64,000 nucleotides of DNA from Fictibacillus sp. b24 (GCF_030348825.1 NZ_JAUCES010000005.1:1984001-2048000), one strand, 5' to 3'; positions 10,201 through 18,968 are shown, counted from the stretch's first letter. Notes: generated from the sequence alone by a model not told the origin. Translations and numbers: made by a program.

Positions 10201-10794
10201 TCGAACAGCTTTTCCTCTATGAATCAATGATTGAATAAATTCAATATTAGTTTCAGAAAGAATATGATTATAATCCATTACATAAAAGATTAAATCCGCT
10301 AAGTACACCACATTTTCAGTAGCTTTTTTATGAAGAGGATCTGTAGAATCGATACCTGGTGTATCATAATAAGCAATATTTGATCGATCACCATGGGATT
10401 CATAATATATTTCTATCGCTTCCACAAGCTCTGCATCTTTACATAGAGCTTTAATCTCATTTACATCGTAAGGGTCATTAAATGTCACTATTTCTTTACT
10501 CTTCAATTGAACGACTGCCTTTGGAACACCCTGTATCATTTTAACAATGTTAGCACTCGTTGGGATCGGAGAGGATGGAAGTATTCCTGTCTTAGAAAGG
10601 GCGTTGATCAAACTTGATTTTCCCGCAGAAAAATGGCCGCAAAAAGCTATAGCAAACTCTTCCTTTGCTACTTTAAGGAAAAGTTTGCTCAGTTGTTCTT
10701 CTTCTTTTAGTTGTTTCATTTCATGGAACTCTTCATATAAAGAGATCAAACGTTGTTTTTCTGTATATAGCAGTTCTTTTTGAGTTGACTTCAT
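7282..10794 (-). CDS. dynA: Double dynamin-family GTPase DynA
   Basis: A 1170-residue protein carrying two complete dynamin-type GTPase units in tandem. The first P-loop, GHFSAGKSSLINAL, is near residue 52 and the second, GAFSAGKSSFANALF, is near residue 620. Each has a DTPG G3 motif (DTPGIDS and DTPGANS) and is followed by long helical, coiled-coil-rich stalk sequence. This matches B. subtilis DynA (about 1190 residues), a membrane-binding protein that tethers and fuses membranes and helps resist phage and membrane stress. The start is set at ATG 10794 because AGGTGG lies 5 bases upstream; a GTG at 10803 overlaps that site. It is transcribed alone. Confidence 0.93.
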   Translation of the reverse strand: MKSTQKELLYTEKQRLISLYEEFHEMKQLKEEEQLSKLFLKVAKEEFAIAFCGHFSAGKSSLINALSKTGILPSSPIPTSANIVKMIQGVPKAVVQLKSKEIVTFNDPYDVNEIKALCKDAELVEAIEIYYESHGDRSNIAYYDTPGIDSTDPLHKKATENVVYLADLIFYVMDYNHILSETNIEFIQSLIHRGKAVRLIVNQIDKHREDELSFHNFKENVFKTFQTFGISKEHIFFTSVKKPSFSHNDLTALMAYIKKIEMNKDALLLEQINRQLQHFVNDFIEKTDDDQPALDAVNEKLKLLSHSRDELVRQLSMNEQSVKEKIENIRNHMVNILDSAQLMPFETREKAGLFIESAKKDFKVGLFFSKQKTEQERKERLIAFQEKLQESVDAHVNWHAITYISSLQKEMSEDLPDWQPIQVNEEILYSFVQSGLSSQGQGLLNYCNSISNEIKKLARQQISDCLTFTSEQLNHSNREELLSLQTELKRNEQEIVNLQNEKEVAETWEDQKYELNKILNTDLPGHHSVSEFEKMFLAEYHPISVEFFKTKFNQQTEVEDEIGPNTAVNVTSKISQSASLQKETENLSKTAAILKPLSGLTHLAEEMETLQHRFEKRSFTMVLFGAFSAGKSSFANALFGENILPSSPNPTTAAINEIRFPDQDNQHGSIVIQMKSEEEVLQEINILLETSQHDITFITESNDEKINSYREGFGWANKHLGKTLHSDLTDISTYAADETKACFIKKITVYYNCPLTEKGLVLVDTPGANSIHSRHTEVAFEYMKHADIIIYLTYFNHAFSYADREFLIQLGRIKDTFTSDKMFFAINASDLADNEEDKKDVVNHVKSNLLTFGIRNPRLFPVSSKNELIHSERANSGFGPFTSSLYSYIEHDLEHSMIKSAQASITHASLTIQNIINETKLRMEKEDEYIESLQIRERTLIDYGKSHVTVSRKQFDQEQKELLYYIKQRVLIRYHDFYKETIHPAAVQSSKAALSDCIKELFAKLSHDLNQEFKACSLRLDNWIQKGLKEKVEHMIDKANDEGVSLQQSDHTNLYSTPAFSLAIESKDETMQKKWLSYFKNPKQFFEQNGSMDLKNDLVNEVDKKVENWLIEANKKLSEHYDAILLSAETNARQQIINQLTAYFEELKKPGDLEERLQQMQNSLKQLQEL

Positions 10795-10894
10795 CGTATC
10801 CACCTGTCTTCAATACTGTATCACTATCCACTTTACCATATATATGATAGCGATTTCACCATTGATTATCTTTTTAACCCGGATTCCGATTGAG

Positions 10895-11443
10895 TTATTT
10901 TTTCATTTTATTAAAAAAGTAAGCCATAAAAATCTCATCTTCCATTTCACCATCGATGATAGCTTGATTCTTTTGTCTTCCTTCTATTATAAAACCTGCT
11001 TTTTCATACACCGTTACAGCCTTTTCGTTGCCGGAAAAAACGGTAAGCCAAATTTTATGTAAGTTATTACTCTGACCCCAACGGAGTGTATAATTCAATA
11101 ATTCTTTTCCAATTCCAAGACCTTGCGCATCAGGATGGATCCATGTTCTGAACACACCGGTATGCTTTTTCATTTGAAGTTCACCTTTAAGGACTCTCGC
11201 TATTCCTACAACTTTTCCTTTACGCTCAACAGCTGTGTACATGTCTTCTTTTTGTTTGACCTCATTAATAAATTCAATTTCTTCAGAAACAGAACGAGGT
11301 TGTTCTTTTTGGAGGTACCTTCCTGCTTTTACGATTGCCTCAACATGTGCTGTAATGTCTTTTGCATCTTGTTCTTTTACGGGTCTTAAGATGATTTCTT
11401 CACCATTTTTTGCTGTAAATGAAAAGCTGTCCCCATTTGGCAT
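10895..11443 (-). CDS. GNAT-family N-acetyltransferase
   Basis: A 182-residue GCN5-related acetyltransferase. The acetyl-CoA binding loop appears as QGLGIGKELL in the second half, followed by the typical NEKAVTVYEKAGF segment. The acceptor is unknown; proteins of this shape acetylate amines, antibiotics or protein N-termini. The ATG is 9 bases after GGAGG. It lies in a leftward run between the phosphodiesterase gene and dynA but with separate spacing. Confidence 0.88.
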   Translation of the reverse strand: MPNGDSFSFTAKNGEEIILRPVKEQDAKDITAHVEAIVKAGRYLQKEQPRSVSEEIEFINEVKQKEDMYTAVERKGKVVGIARVLKGELQMKKHTGVFRTWIHPDAQGLGIGKELLNYTLRWGQSNNLHKIWLTVFSGNEKAVTVYEKAGFIIEGRQKNQAIIDGEMEDEIFMAYFFNKMKK

Positions 11444-11503
11444 GCTATTATTCCTCCATTGCTATGATTGTATTATTATGTCTCGTTTATATGTTGTCAT
11501 TCA

Positions 11504-12004
11504 TCAGGAAAAATAATGGTGGTTGAGCTTTATCGTTGATTGTTCAACAACAGCAAGCCCAAACGAGAACTGCTTTTCTCTTCTTTTATCAGTTGGTGAA
11601 CCAGGGTTAAAGAGGATCTTGTTATCTTTTACTTCATGAAATGGGATATGAGAGTGTCCGAAAATTATTACATCCACATCGTCATCTTTGCACGCTCTAA
11701 AAGCACGCTCAGGTGTGGACCTTCCTTTTCCAAGATGACCGTGGACCATAGCAATCTTTACTTCTTCTAGCTTCAAAAGTACTTTTTCAGGAAGTTTGGT
11801 GCTCCATGTTCCATTATCCACGTTACCCTTTACTCCATAAACAGGCGCAAACGATTGTAATTCTACATATAAAGATTCCGTCGTCCAGTCTCCTGCATGT
11901 AAAATATAATCCACACCATTTTTTAGCACTTTTAGGATAGGTTCAGGAATTGTTGTACCTTTTTTCGGCATATGAGTATCAGAGATAATTAAAATCTTTT
12001 TCAA
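11504..12004 (-). CDS. Calcineurin-like phosphodiesterase, YfcE/MJ0936 family
   Basis: A 166-residue metallophosphoesterase. The metal-binding motifs are all visible: SDTHMP at the N-terminus, HAGDW, GNVDNG, HGH and the final GHSHIP. This order defines the YfcE/MJ0936 family of manganese-dependent phosphodiesterases. Three in-frame starts exist (ATG 12028, ATG 12013, TTG 12004). The TTG is preferred because GGAAGGATGA sits just upstream and it yields the family-typical KKILIISDTH beginning. The physiological substrate is unknown. Confidence 0.87.
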   Translation of the reverse strand: MKKILIISDTHMPKKGTTIPEPILKVLKNGVDYILHAGDWTTESLYVELQSFAPVYGVKGNVDNGTWSTKLPEKVLLKLEEVKIAMVHGHLGKGRSTPERAFRACKDDDVDVIIFGHSHIPFHEVKDNKILFNPGSPTDKRREKQFSFGLAVVEQSTIKLNHHYFS

Positions 12005-12173
12005 TGAAGTCATCCTTCCCAAGTTCATTTACACTCTTTTTTATGTTTGAGCGTTGCAACCGGAGTAATGTCGCATCGCCTTTATTTCTCATTTAACACC
12101 TAATATGTATGAATAACCGCTTAATCTTTTAATTTTATCGCTTAATCTGTTTCATTATCTTCATAAAAAGAGC

Positions 12174-12204
12174 AAAAAAAGCAAGGGTAGATTCCCCTTG
12201 CTTT
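12174..12204 (-). terminator. Terminator of cshA
   Basis: AAGCAAGGG and CCCTTGCTT form a stem with a short loop, with a long U run on the minus-strand transcript directly beyond the cshA stop. Confidence 0.85.
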
Positions 12205-12212
12205 CGTTATAC

Positions 12213-13748
12213 TTATCTGTTTTTAAAATCTTCACGAACACGTTTTTGTGAACGGTATGATTGATCACGGCTGCCGCTGCTGCTGCGGTTTCCGCCATCA
12301 CGAGAACCACTGCGCTCACCTTTAGAATATCCAGAACGGCGATTGTCTCTTCCGCCTCCACCCTCTCTTTTAGGGCCTCCAGAACGTCTGCGATCAGAGA
12401 AACGATTATTAGGACGTCTCTTTTTAACTGATAGTGGCGGCTCATCTGTAAGATTGATTGGAGTCGTATCAGGTTCTTTTGTAAGAAGCTTAAGAGCTGC
12501 AGCTAAAAGCGTTACTGAATCGTTTTCTTCTAGTAACTCGACAGCTGTTTGCTTATAACCGTTAAAGTTATCTTCTTCAACTACTTCCATCAACTTTTCA
12601 AGAGTAATCTGCTGTTGTCCTTCCATTGCTTCTGATACTGAAGGAATCGCACGTTTTACCATTTTACGCTTTGTGATTTTTTCGATCGTGTATAGGTGAT
12701 CGATCTCACGCGGCGTGATAAACGTTAAGGCATAACCTGTTTTTCCTGCACGACCAGTACGTCCAATACGGTGAACATAGCTTTCTGGATCTTGAGGAAT
12801 ATCGAAGTTATAAACGTGAGATACACCAGAGATGTCAAGACCACGAGCAGCTACGTCAGTTGCAACAAGAACTTCGATCGTGTTGTTTTTAAACGCACGT
12901 AACACTTTGTCACGTTTTGCTTGCGGAAGGTCACCGTGAATCCCTTCAGCTGAATATCCACGTTTGCTTAATGCTTCAGATAATTCATCTACACGACGCT
13001 TCGTACGTCCGAAAACGATCGCAAGCTCTGGAGAGTGAATATCCATGAAGCGGCAAAGCGCATCAAACTTTTGACGTTCTTTCACTTCAACATATTCTTG
13101 TTCAATGTTCTTAACAGTCATTTCAGACGCTTTTACTTTAATAAGCAATACGTCCTTCATGAATTTTGCAGCTAAGTTTTGAATTTGCTTAGGCATTGTA
13201 GCAGAGAAAAGCATCGTGTGACGTTCTGTTGGAACGTTTTCTAAGATCTTTTCAATGTCTTCAACAAATCCCATGTTAAGCATTTCATCAGCTTCATCAA
13301 GCACAACTGTATGAACGCTATCAAGCTTCAATGTTTTTCTATTGATATGGTCTTGCACACGTCCAGGTGTTCCTACTACGATGTGTGGACCATTTTTTAA
13401 TGCTTTGATTTGTCGAACAATGGATTGTCCACCATAGATCGGCAATGTTTTGATTCCTTTAAATTGACCGATTTTATTAAGTTCTTCTGCTACTTGAACA
13501 GCTAACTCACGAGTTGGAGCTAATACGATTCCTTGAACTAATCGTGATCTAGTATCCATTTTTTCGATTAGCGGTATACCAAACGCAGCTGTCTTACCAG
13601 TCCCTGTTTGTGCCTGGCCAATAAGGTCAGTCCCCTTAAGTGCTGTTGGAATGGTGTCACGCTGAATCGGTGTTGCTTCCTCAAATCCCATATTGTTGAT
13701 GGATTGAAGCAACTCAGGACTAAGTCCTAATTCTTGAAATGTTGTCAA
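12213..13748 (-). CDS. cshA: DEAD-box ATP-dependent RNA helicase CshA
   Basis: A 511-residue RNA helicase that unwinds RNA in mRNA decay and cold adaptation. Helicase motifs appear in order: [21 protein letters not shown], then ARGLD and HRIGRTGR in the second RecA domain. The last 70 or so residues are an Arg/Gly/Ser-rich tail (repeated RSG, DGG and RSSSGS stretches) that binds RNA. The TTG start is shared with B. subtilis CshA and follows AAGGAGA by 8 bases. The gene is preceded by a long untranslated leader with hairpins (13772-13909). Confidence 0.95.
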   Translation of the reverse strand: MTTFQELGLSPELLQSINNMGFEEATPIQRDTIPTALKGTDLIGQAQTGTGKTAAFGIPLIEKMDTRSRLVQGIVLAPTRELAVQVAEELNKIGQFKGIKTLPIYGGQSIVRQIKALKNGPHIVVGTPGRVQDHINRKTLKLDSVHTVVLDEADEMLNMGFVEDIEKILENVPTERHTMLFSATMPKQIQNLAAKFMKDVLLIKVKASEMTVKNIEQEYVEVKERQKFDALCRFMDIHSPELAIVFGRTKRRVDELSEALSKRGYSAEGIHGDLPQAKRDKVLRAFKNNTIEVLVATDVAARGLDISGVSHVYNFDIPQDPESYVHRIGRTGRAGKTGYALTFITPREIDHLYTIEKITKRKMVKRAIPSVSEAMEGQQQITLEKLMEVVEEDNFNGYKQTAVELLEENDSVTLLAAALKLLTKEPDTTPINLTDEPPLSVKKRRPNNRFSDRRRSGGPKREGGGGRDNRRSGYSKGERSGSRDGGNRSSSGSRDQSYRSQKRVREDFKNR

Positions 13749-13771
13749 TGTTCTATCTCCTTTTCTGTGAC

Positions 13772-13909
13772 GAAAAAGGTTTTACGATAACCTCGTGGAC
13801 TCGGCATTCGAATAAATTGCAAAAGTTGCCGGCCAATTTGTTTTTTCAAAATACATCATGATTTGCACATAAAATAGCATTTCCGCGGGTTTTATTGACT
13901 GGAAATGCT
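13772..13909 (-). promoter_or_regulatory. Structured 5' leader of cshA with possible attenuator
   Basis: On the minus strand AGCATTTCC (13909-13901) pairs perfectly with GGAAATGCT (13884-13876) across 16 bases. Closer to the start codon, AGGTT and AACCT form a small stem followed by TTTTTCG, a weak terminator-like shape about 25-45 bases before the TTG start. This suggests attenuation or RNA-structure control, but it is inferred only from sequence. The rest of 13749-14220 holds the divergent antiporter promoter region, including a TATAAT at about 14017, and a small inverted repeat AACACAT/ATGTGTT near 14070. Confidence 0.4.
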
Positions 13910-14220
13910 TAGCCATGTGAATATGCGTAAAAATTAAACGTTAATAGTTACAAGGCTATCCGTAATTCAAACTTGTTCCGTCCATATATATTCCGTTGTT
14001 AAACTTATCACGTAACTATAATAAATGCAACTCTTTCCATTGCAAGTGGTATTGAATCTTTCTCTAACACATCTTTTAAACATGTGTTATTTTAGGCAGA
14101 ACGGTATTATTTTAACCAATGGAGTTTTAGATGAAACATCATTTCGATACATAAGAAAGAATAAATTTTTGAAACCATCGCACGCTAACAGTATTACCTT
14201 TGTGTGAAAGAAGGACCATT

Positions 14221-15633
14221 ATGGATCAAAACTGGGTTTCAGTCATACCGTTTTTAGTTGTAATTCCCATTGCTATCAAGACAAAACAAGTATTACCAGG
14301 GTTGATAGCAGGCTTATTAACAGGATCTTATCTTCTGCATCCAACACTTGTTGGCGGACTTGAAAAGATGGTTTCTTTTTTAGTAAAAGGACTGATCGAT
14401 CCTAAAAATATAAAAATTTTAGTATTTTTGTATGCATTTTCAGGTCTAATCTCAATGATAAAACTTTCTGGAGGAATAAAAGGTTTTGTTGAAGAAGCTT
14501 CCAACCGAATTCAAACAAAAAGAGGGGCATTGTTTTTAACATATGTTTCAACGATAGGTACCTTTGCCGCCCCTAGTTTTCGTTTTGTTACGATTGCTCC
14601 TATCATGAGAGCACTCTTAAAGAAAGTTAAAATGTCAACTCAAGAGCTTGGTTTCGTTATTGAAACAACAGCAACCCCAATCATTGTTTTAATTCCAATC
14701 GCAACTGCGTTTGTTGGTTACATGACGTCAATCGTGGACATTTCATTAAAAAATGAAAATATAAAAGCTGATCCCTATTCCCTTTTTATACAAAGTATAC
14801 CTTTTAACTTTTTTTCTTTTGTCATGATTCTTGTAGGAATCTACTTAAGTTTTTTTCATCACTCAAAATCGACAGAAGAAAGTGATCCTAAAGCAGTGGG
14901 TGAAAAAGAAGAAGATGATTGGCATAGCTGTGATCCTGCGGTTAACCGTGAACTTCCTAACAAACCGTTTAACTTACTCATACCTCTCTTTTTAGTCGTG
15001 TCCCTTACTCTATTTTTAACTTGGTGGGATGGGTATAAGAAAACACAAGGCGGTTTTTTTGAAGCCTTTATATCTGCTGATGTAATGGATGCGATGTTAA
15101 TTGCTCTTTTGTTCACGACAATCTTCACGTTTCTTTTCCTGCGGTTTCAAAAAATGAAAATAGGAGACTTGTTGAACGGATTCATTTTTGGCGGGAATGA
15201 ACTGATGAGTGTGATTGTATTGTTAGCTGTAGTTTGGGGCTTATCTTCAGTAACAGAAGAGCTTGGTTTTTCTGCATTCGTCACACGATATGCCGGCTGG
15301 ATTCCGGCTTCAGTCATAGTTCCGTTGCTGTTTATATTCGGCTGTGCCGTTTCTTATTTTATAGGTTCTGCATGGGGAACGTGGGGGATATTAATGCCTC
15401 TCGGTGTTTCGATGGCAGGTGTCGCTGACGTATCTCTGCCTCTTGTAATTGGTGCTGTTTTTGCAAGCGGCACATTTGGAGCATTCGCTTCACCATTAAG
15501 CGATGATACGAATACGATTGCCCGCATACTCAATCTCTCCGTTATCACGTATGCGAGATATAAATTGAAACCCGCTCTTATTGCAGCAGGAATAACCGCA
15601 GTACTTTATGGAGCTACAGTGTTTTTCTTTTAA
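14221..15633 (+). CDS. NhaC-family Na+/H+ antiporter
   Basis: A 470-residue membrane protein with about 11-12 hydrophobic segments and the NhaC-like segments TFAAPSFRFVTIAPIM and GAFASPLSDDTNTIAR. Members exchange Na+ for H+, sometimes with an organic acid (malate/lactate). Which of these applies cannot be decided. The ATG at 14221 follows AAGAAGGA; an upstream TTG at 14200 has no ribosome site. It is monocistronic, followed by repeat copy D and a terminator. Confidence 0.87.
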   Translation: MDQNWVSVIPFLVVIPIAIKTKQVLPGLIAGLLTGSYLLHPTLVGGLEKMVSFLVKGLIDPKNIKILVFLYAFSGLISMIKLSGGIKGFVEEASNRIQTKRGALFLTYVSTIGTFAAPSFRFVTIAPIMRALLKKVKMSTQELGFVIETTATPIIVLIPIATAFVGYMTSIVDISLKNENIKADPYSLFIQSIPFNFFSFVMILVGIYLSFFHHSKSTEESDPKAVGEKEEDDWHSCDPAVNRELPNKPFNLLIPLFLVVSLTLFLTWWDGYKKTQGGFFEAFISADVMDAMLIALLFTTIFTFLFLRFQKMKIGDLLNGFIFGGNELMSVIVLLAVVWGLSSVTEELGFSAFVTRYAGWIPASVIVPLLFIFGCAVSYFIGSAWGTWGILMPLGVSMAGVADVSLPLVIGAVFASGTFGAFASPLSDDTNTIARILNLSVITYARYKLKPALIAAGITAVLYGATVFFF

Positions 15634-15637
15634 ACTT

Positions 15638-15861
15638 TGGTTGTTTTCGCAAACTTTGTTGCTCTTGAAAGTGATTGATTTCCGTTCCAGGTGCTCGCTT
15701 TCCGCGGGGCAGGCGGTGAGCCACATTCGAACGTTTCACTCTTAAGTGTCTCACCTGCCAGCCTGTCCCGCAGGAGTCTCGCACCTTCCACTCCAATCAA
15801 CTTTTTACAGAAGATAATTGAACAAAACGCTTCCAAAGTAACAATCTTATAGAAAAGAGCC
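15638..15861. repeat. MITE-like palindromic repeat, copy D
   Basis: Full-length copy, nearly identical to copy A over its core, ending AGAAAAGAGCCT. The left end reads TTGGTTGTTTTCGC, slightly diverged. It abuts the antiporter stop codon. Confidence 0.85.
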
Positions 15862-15871
15862 TAATCTTTTG

Positions 15872-15899
15872 GACCTCCACTTAGGAGGTTCGTTTTTTT
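15872..15899 (+). terminator. Terminator after antiporter and repeat D
   Basis: GACCTCC pairs with GGAGGTT across a short loop, followed by GTTTTTTT. It overlaps the 3' end of the convergent gene at 15881. Confidence 0.7.
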
Positions 15900-16507
15900 C
15901 CTTCTTCTCTTAATTCGTGTATAACACCACGATATCGTTCCCTTGACCATGAATTATAGGAAGGGTGAGGAACTCCGCAGAGAATGGTTAAATCATCTTT
16001 AATAGAAAGCTTGTTCACATATTTTTCAGCAAACCTTCCACACGGTACGATGATGGTATTCTCTTTTATTAGTGATGAAAGCCTGTACTCAAAATTCTCT
16101 ACAAGCAATTTGTCAAAGGCAGCTTTGTTTTCATCTTTATAAAGTTTAGCTGAACTGATCCTTATTGCTTCTGCAATTTGTATTTCATCCTTATACTTAT
16201 CAACAAATACTGAATCAGGAAAAGCGGTTTGTTGAAGAGGAAACGGGCAAACATTCACAATACCATATATGGTTTTCTTTTTGTTTAAAATGGCTTGTTT
16301 TAAAAATTTGCCCATGGGAAGTATTTCTTCTTCTAAAAACAGTTCTTTAGCCATCGATCGTCCTGAAAGCCCTGCAAGAGGGACACCCGCTTTTATTTCT
16401 TCTTTATGTGGTGACTCTAAAATAAATATTATTTCTGTTTCTTTTGTTGTAATGTCTTGAACACTATATAAAGATTTAGCATCTGTAAAAAAAGAATGGA
16501 TTTTCAT
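15881..16507 (-). CDS. Possible uracil-DNA-glycosylase-superfamily protein
   Basis: A 208-residue protein not assignable to a named family with confidence. Two segments resemble UDG-superfamily motifs: an N-terminal ESPHKEEI followed by GVPLAGLSGRSM, comparable to the catalytic and phosphate loop of small UDG-like enzymes, and a C-terminal GVPHPSYNSW, comparable to the HPS motif that enters the DNA minor groove. Between them is a predicted strand IIVPCGRFA. The ATG at 16507 follows AGGGGG by 7 bases; the longer reading frame to 16558 lacks a site. Catalytic activity is uncertain. Confidence 0.55.
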   Translation of the reverse strand: MKIHSFFTDAKSLYSVQDITTKETEIIFILESPHKEEIKAGVPLAGLSGRSMAKELFLEEEILPMGKFLKQAILNKKKTIYGIVNVCPFPLQQTAFPDSVFVDKYKDEIQIAEAIRISSAKLYKDENKAAFDKLLVENFEYRLSSLIKENTIIVPCGRFAEKYVNKLSIKDDLTILCGVPHPSYNSWSRERYRGVIHELREEGKKRTS

Positions 16508-16702
16508 GACAAAGCCCCCTATTTCACATAACAGAATCGATAGAAATCTTATTATCAAATCAATTCTTGCTTTTAGTTCATCCTGTTCCTTCTCATCAAT
16601 AACTTCAAAGAACTTTTACATAATCGTTTTGATTGTGAATACAACTAGCATATGCCACAATAACATCATTACCTAAAATGCATCTCAAGGAGTGAAATAC
16701 AT

Positions 16703-17002
16703 TTGAAAATTAATATGAATGAAGATACTGCTAAACATGTCATAAACGATCTCCAAGCAACTCCGGATGATTCTATCCGCTTTTTTGTGCGACTTGGAGG
16801 CTGCAGTACCGTACAAGACGGCTTTTCATTAGGCATAACAAAAGATACACCTAAACACCCTGCAGCAGAACTAACCATGAACGAACAAACCTTTTTTATT
16901 GAAGAAGAAGATGAATGGTTTTTTGATGGTAATGATTTAACCGTTTCTGTAAAAAACGGAGAAATTCAATATGACTTTCATAACACAATCAATACCAATT
17001 AA
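16703..17002 (+). CDS. HesB/IscA-like small protein (YneR-like)
   Basis: A 99-residue HesB/YadR-type domain. The FxVRLGGC...DGFSLGI core corresponds to the IscA fold, but only one cysteine is present, so the three-cysteine iron-sulfur site of true A-type carriers is missing. The TTG start follows AAGGAGTGA. It is convergent with yneQ (2-base gap). In B. subtilis the HesB-like yneR also neighbours yneQ, which supports orthology, though strand orientation differs here. Function is unknown. Confidence 0.78.
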   Translation: MKINMNEDTAKHVINDLQATPDDSIRFFVRLGGCSTVQDGFSLGITKDTPKHPAAELTMNEQTFFIEEEDEWFFDGNDLTVSVKNGEIQYDFHNTINTN

Positions 17003-17004
17003 CA

Positions 17005-17301
17005 TTATAAAAACTTTTTCAGTTCTTCGCTACGCCCTTCTACTTTCATAATCTCTTTTTGCTTATTCCCTAATAAATCAAAATGGGGATAAGCATCTCT
17101 TTCATGAATCCACTCTTTTTTTAAGCCATATTGCTTTCCCCAACGTACTAATTTTTGAATATCTCTGCACCCTACTTTTGTAACACTTTTCTCATTTGGA
17201 AAACGCGGATCATACCAAAAGTGTGTGAGAAAAGCTATATTCCCTGATTCAACTTCTGCTTTCCAATCTTTTAGCTGTGAACGATTTATCCCAAAAGCCA
17301 T
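17005..17301 (-). CDS. yneQ: Conserved hypothetical protein YneQ
   Basis: A 98-residue protein, basic and tryptophan-rich, matching B. subtilis YneQ in length and position. No catalytic motif is evident. Its ATG overlaps the yneP stop (TGATG arrangement), so the two are translationally coupled. Confidence 0.8.
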   Translation of the reverse strand: MAFGINRSQLKDWKAEVESGNIAFLTHFWYDPRFPNEKSVTKVGCRDIQKLVRWGKQYGLKKEWIHERDAYPHFDLLGNKQKEIMKVEGRSEELKKFL

Positions 17302-17723
17302 CAGTCGACCATACTCGCTTTCAAATATGCTTCATGCCATTCTGGAAAATATTTTTTTATTGAGATCGGTCTGAAGTTATCTTTTCTTACACAGACATGT
17401 GTGGATTCTCCTGTGACACATAGCACATTTTCTTCATTATAAATTTCATAAAGATAGACAACCTTTATGCCCGAATACTCTTTTATAGCGGTTTTAATAA
17501 TTGCTTTTTGCCCATATGTTAACGGCTTTTTATATGAAGCTTGTATATCTGTAACAGGAGATAAAATTCCTTGTGCTTCCATATCCGCATATTTAAATCC
17601 TAAATGTTCAATGAGTTTCGTTCTGCCTATTTCAAACCAAACAAGATAGTTGGCATGATAAACAACTCCCATTTGATCGGTTTCTGCATATCTGACATCA
17701 ACGCTTGTTTTGACAAAATTCAT
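17301..17723 (-). CDS. yneP: Acyl-CoA thioesterase, 4-hydroxybenzoyl-CoA thioesterase type (YneP)
   Basis: A 140-residue hotdog-fold thioesterase. The signature YAETDQMGVVYHANYLVWFE near residues 11-30 contains the catalytic Asp of the 4-hydroxybenzoyl-CoA/YbgC group. It would hydrolyse short acyl-CoA esters in the cytoplasm. First gene of a yneP-yneQ pair, downstream of the tlp region as in B. subtilis. The ribosome site (AAAGGGG) is 12 bases from the ATG, rather far. Confidence 0.88.
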   Translation of the reverse strand: MNFVKTSVDVRYAETDQMGVVYHANYLVWFEIGRTKLIEHLGFKYADMEAQGILSPVTDIQASYKKPLTYGQKAIIKTAIKEYSGIKVVYLYEIYNEENVLCVTGESTHVCVRKDNFRPISIKKYFPEWHEAYLKASMVD

Positions 17724-17773
17724 ATGTATTCAGTACCCCTTTTAATCTTTTCCTTACACTTTAGTAGAAAAAT

Positions 17774-17804
17774 CAAAAAAAGACCAGCAAAATGCCGGTC
17801 TTTC
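17774..17804 (-). terminator. Terminator of tlp
   Basis: AGACCGGCATTTTGCTGGTCT on the minus strand folds into a GC-rich stem followed by TTTTTTT. Confidence 0.8.
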
Positions 17805-17806
17805 TA

Positions 17807-18043
17807 TTATTGTAGATCATTGCCTTCTCTATAGGCTTTTTCTTCCTGAATTTCATTTTGGAACTGTTCGATAGATTCTTGGCGGTGCTGGTTCTTTTCT
17901 TTGATCTGCTCTTTTTGACTAGCAGTAAGTTCGGTGTTATCCATCGTTTGGTTAGCTTCTGAAATGTTTTGCTCTGTGTTTTGAACCATTTGCTCTAAGC
18001 GTTCAACGTTGTTGCTGCGGTCGTCTTTGTTTGGTTTTTGCAT
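17807..18043 (-). CDS. tlp: Small acid-soluble spore protein Tlp
   Basis: A 78-residue hydrophilic, cysteine-free protein rich in Glu, Gln and Asn. The pattern DDRSNNVERLEQMVQNT...ANQTMDNTEL is characteristic of Tlp, a minor spore-core protein made late in sporulation. Its position between sspN and yneP is the same as in B. subtilis. Confidence 0.9.
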   Translation of the reverse strand: MQKPNKDDRSNNVERLEQMVQNTEQNISEANQTMDNTELTASQKEQIKEKNQHRQESIEQFQNEIQEEKAYREGNDLQ

Positions 18044-18111
18044 GATGAATTCTCCTTTTTTCGTTGAAGTAATACCATCATAGTTTGTGCAAAAAACAGA
18101 TCATCTTATTC

Positions 18112-18621
18112 TTAATTTTTTTGGAGTAAAATTGGACTCATGTTCTGAATGCTGGTTTCACAGAGTTCCGTTAGATATTTCCAATATTCAACGACACTTT
18201 CGTCCTCTGAGTTTTTCATCGTGATCTCCAGCCAAGCCAACTCTTCAGCAAGTCTTATCGATGAACCGATCCAGTATCTTTTATTCTTAACTGTGATTTG
18301 AAATGGTTCTTCAAATCGAAACGGCAAATAAAACCCTTCCGTATTTGGATGAAGAATGATGTGCTGATAAACCGTACCTTTAAAAAGCTTAGCGTAAAAC
18401 AAAAATACTCCATCATTTTTTGCTGCTGCTTTTTTCAATTTATCAAGGGTTTCCTCATTACCAACTTCAATTGTAGTAATTTCTTTTTCCCAATTCAACT
18501 CTTCACGAAACGGAACAAGGTGTCCTAATCGCTGCATTTCAATCTCTAATTGTCGGTATAAATAATCCTGATCATCTTTATTATGTGATACAGGTAATGG
18601 TTTGACAGATGCCGTAATCAA
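18112..18621 (-). CDS. Unrecognised 169-residue protein
   Basis: I do not recognise a family. The protein is soluble, with mixed alpha/beta character and no membrane segment. A TTG at 18621 is chosen because AGGAGGGG sits 5 bases upstream; the longer frame to 18675 would read through that site. It lies between sspN and tlp, on the same strand, where B. subtilis has no extra gene. A sporulation link is possible from context only. Confidence 0.6.
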   Translation of the reverse strand: MITASVKPLPVSHNKDDQDYLYRQLEIEMQRLGHLVPFREELNWEKEITTIEVGNEETLDKLKKAAAKNDGVFLFYAKLFKGTVYQHIILHPNTEGFYLPFRFEEPFQITVKNKRYWIGSSIRLAEELAWLEITMKNSEDESVVEYWKYLTELCETSIQNMSPILLQKN

Positions 18622-18727
18622 ACGTACCCCTCCTAATTCTTTCACTACATACATTTTTTCGACAAAATCTTTCATATATGGGAGTCAATCGTGAAATTTT
18701 GGAGAGGTAATATTTACATAAGTTTAT

Positions 18728-18871
18728 TTATTTTCCTTTTGGAGGAACATAATCAGCATGGTCATGCGACTTGTTGGCCATTTTCTTTCCGTTGTTGCTG
18801 TTGCTCTCACGCGGCTGTGTGCCGATATGATTTGGTACAAAATCTTCTGGAAAGCGTTTTGGATTACTCAA
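18728..18871 (-). CDS. sspN: Small acid-soluble spore protein SspN
   Basis: A 47-residue basic protein starting at TTG (18871) after the strong site AAAGGGGGTAA. It contains FVPNHIGTQPRESNSNNGKK, matching the VPSHLGTKP...NKGEKM core of B. subtilis SspN (48 residues). A minor spore-core protein. The unspecific upstream reading-frame extension is not used. Confidence 0.88.
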   Translation of the reverse strand: MSNPKRFPEDFVPNHIGTQPRESNSNNGKKMANKSHDHADYVPPKGK

Positions 18872-18968
18872 AGGTCTTACCCCCTTTCGTCTTCTTTTTA
18901 CTTTTCCATTAATCAAAATCATCTATTCATCAGAGAAACAGCAAATATTTTTATGAAATCTGATTATT

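Noticed and set aside
10547..10783. Frames antisense to dynA, citB, tkt and other long genes
   Set aside because: They are shadows of strongly coding opposite strands with no ribosome site or family similarity.
12161..12445. Reading frame overlapping the C-terminal end of cshA
   Set aside because: It is a different frame of the Arg/Gly-rich tail of cshA, has low-complexity sequence and no ribosome site of its own.
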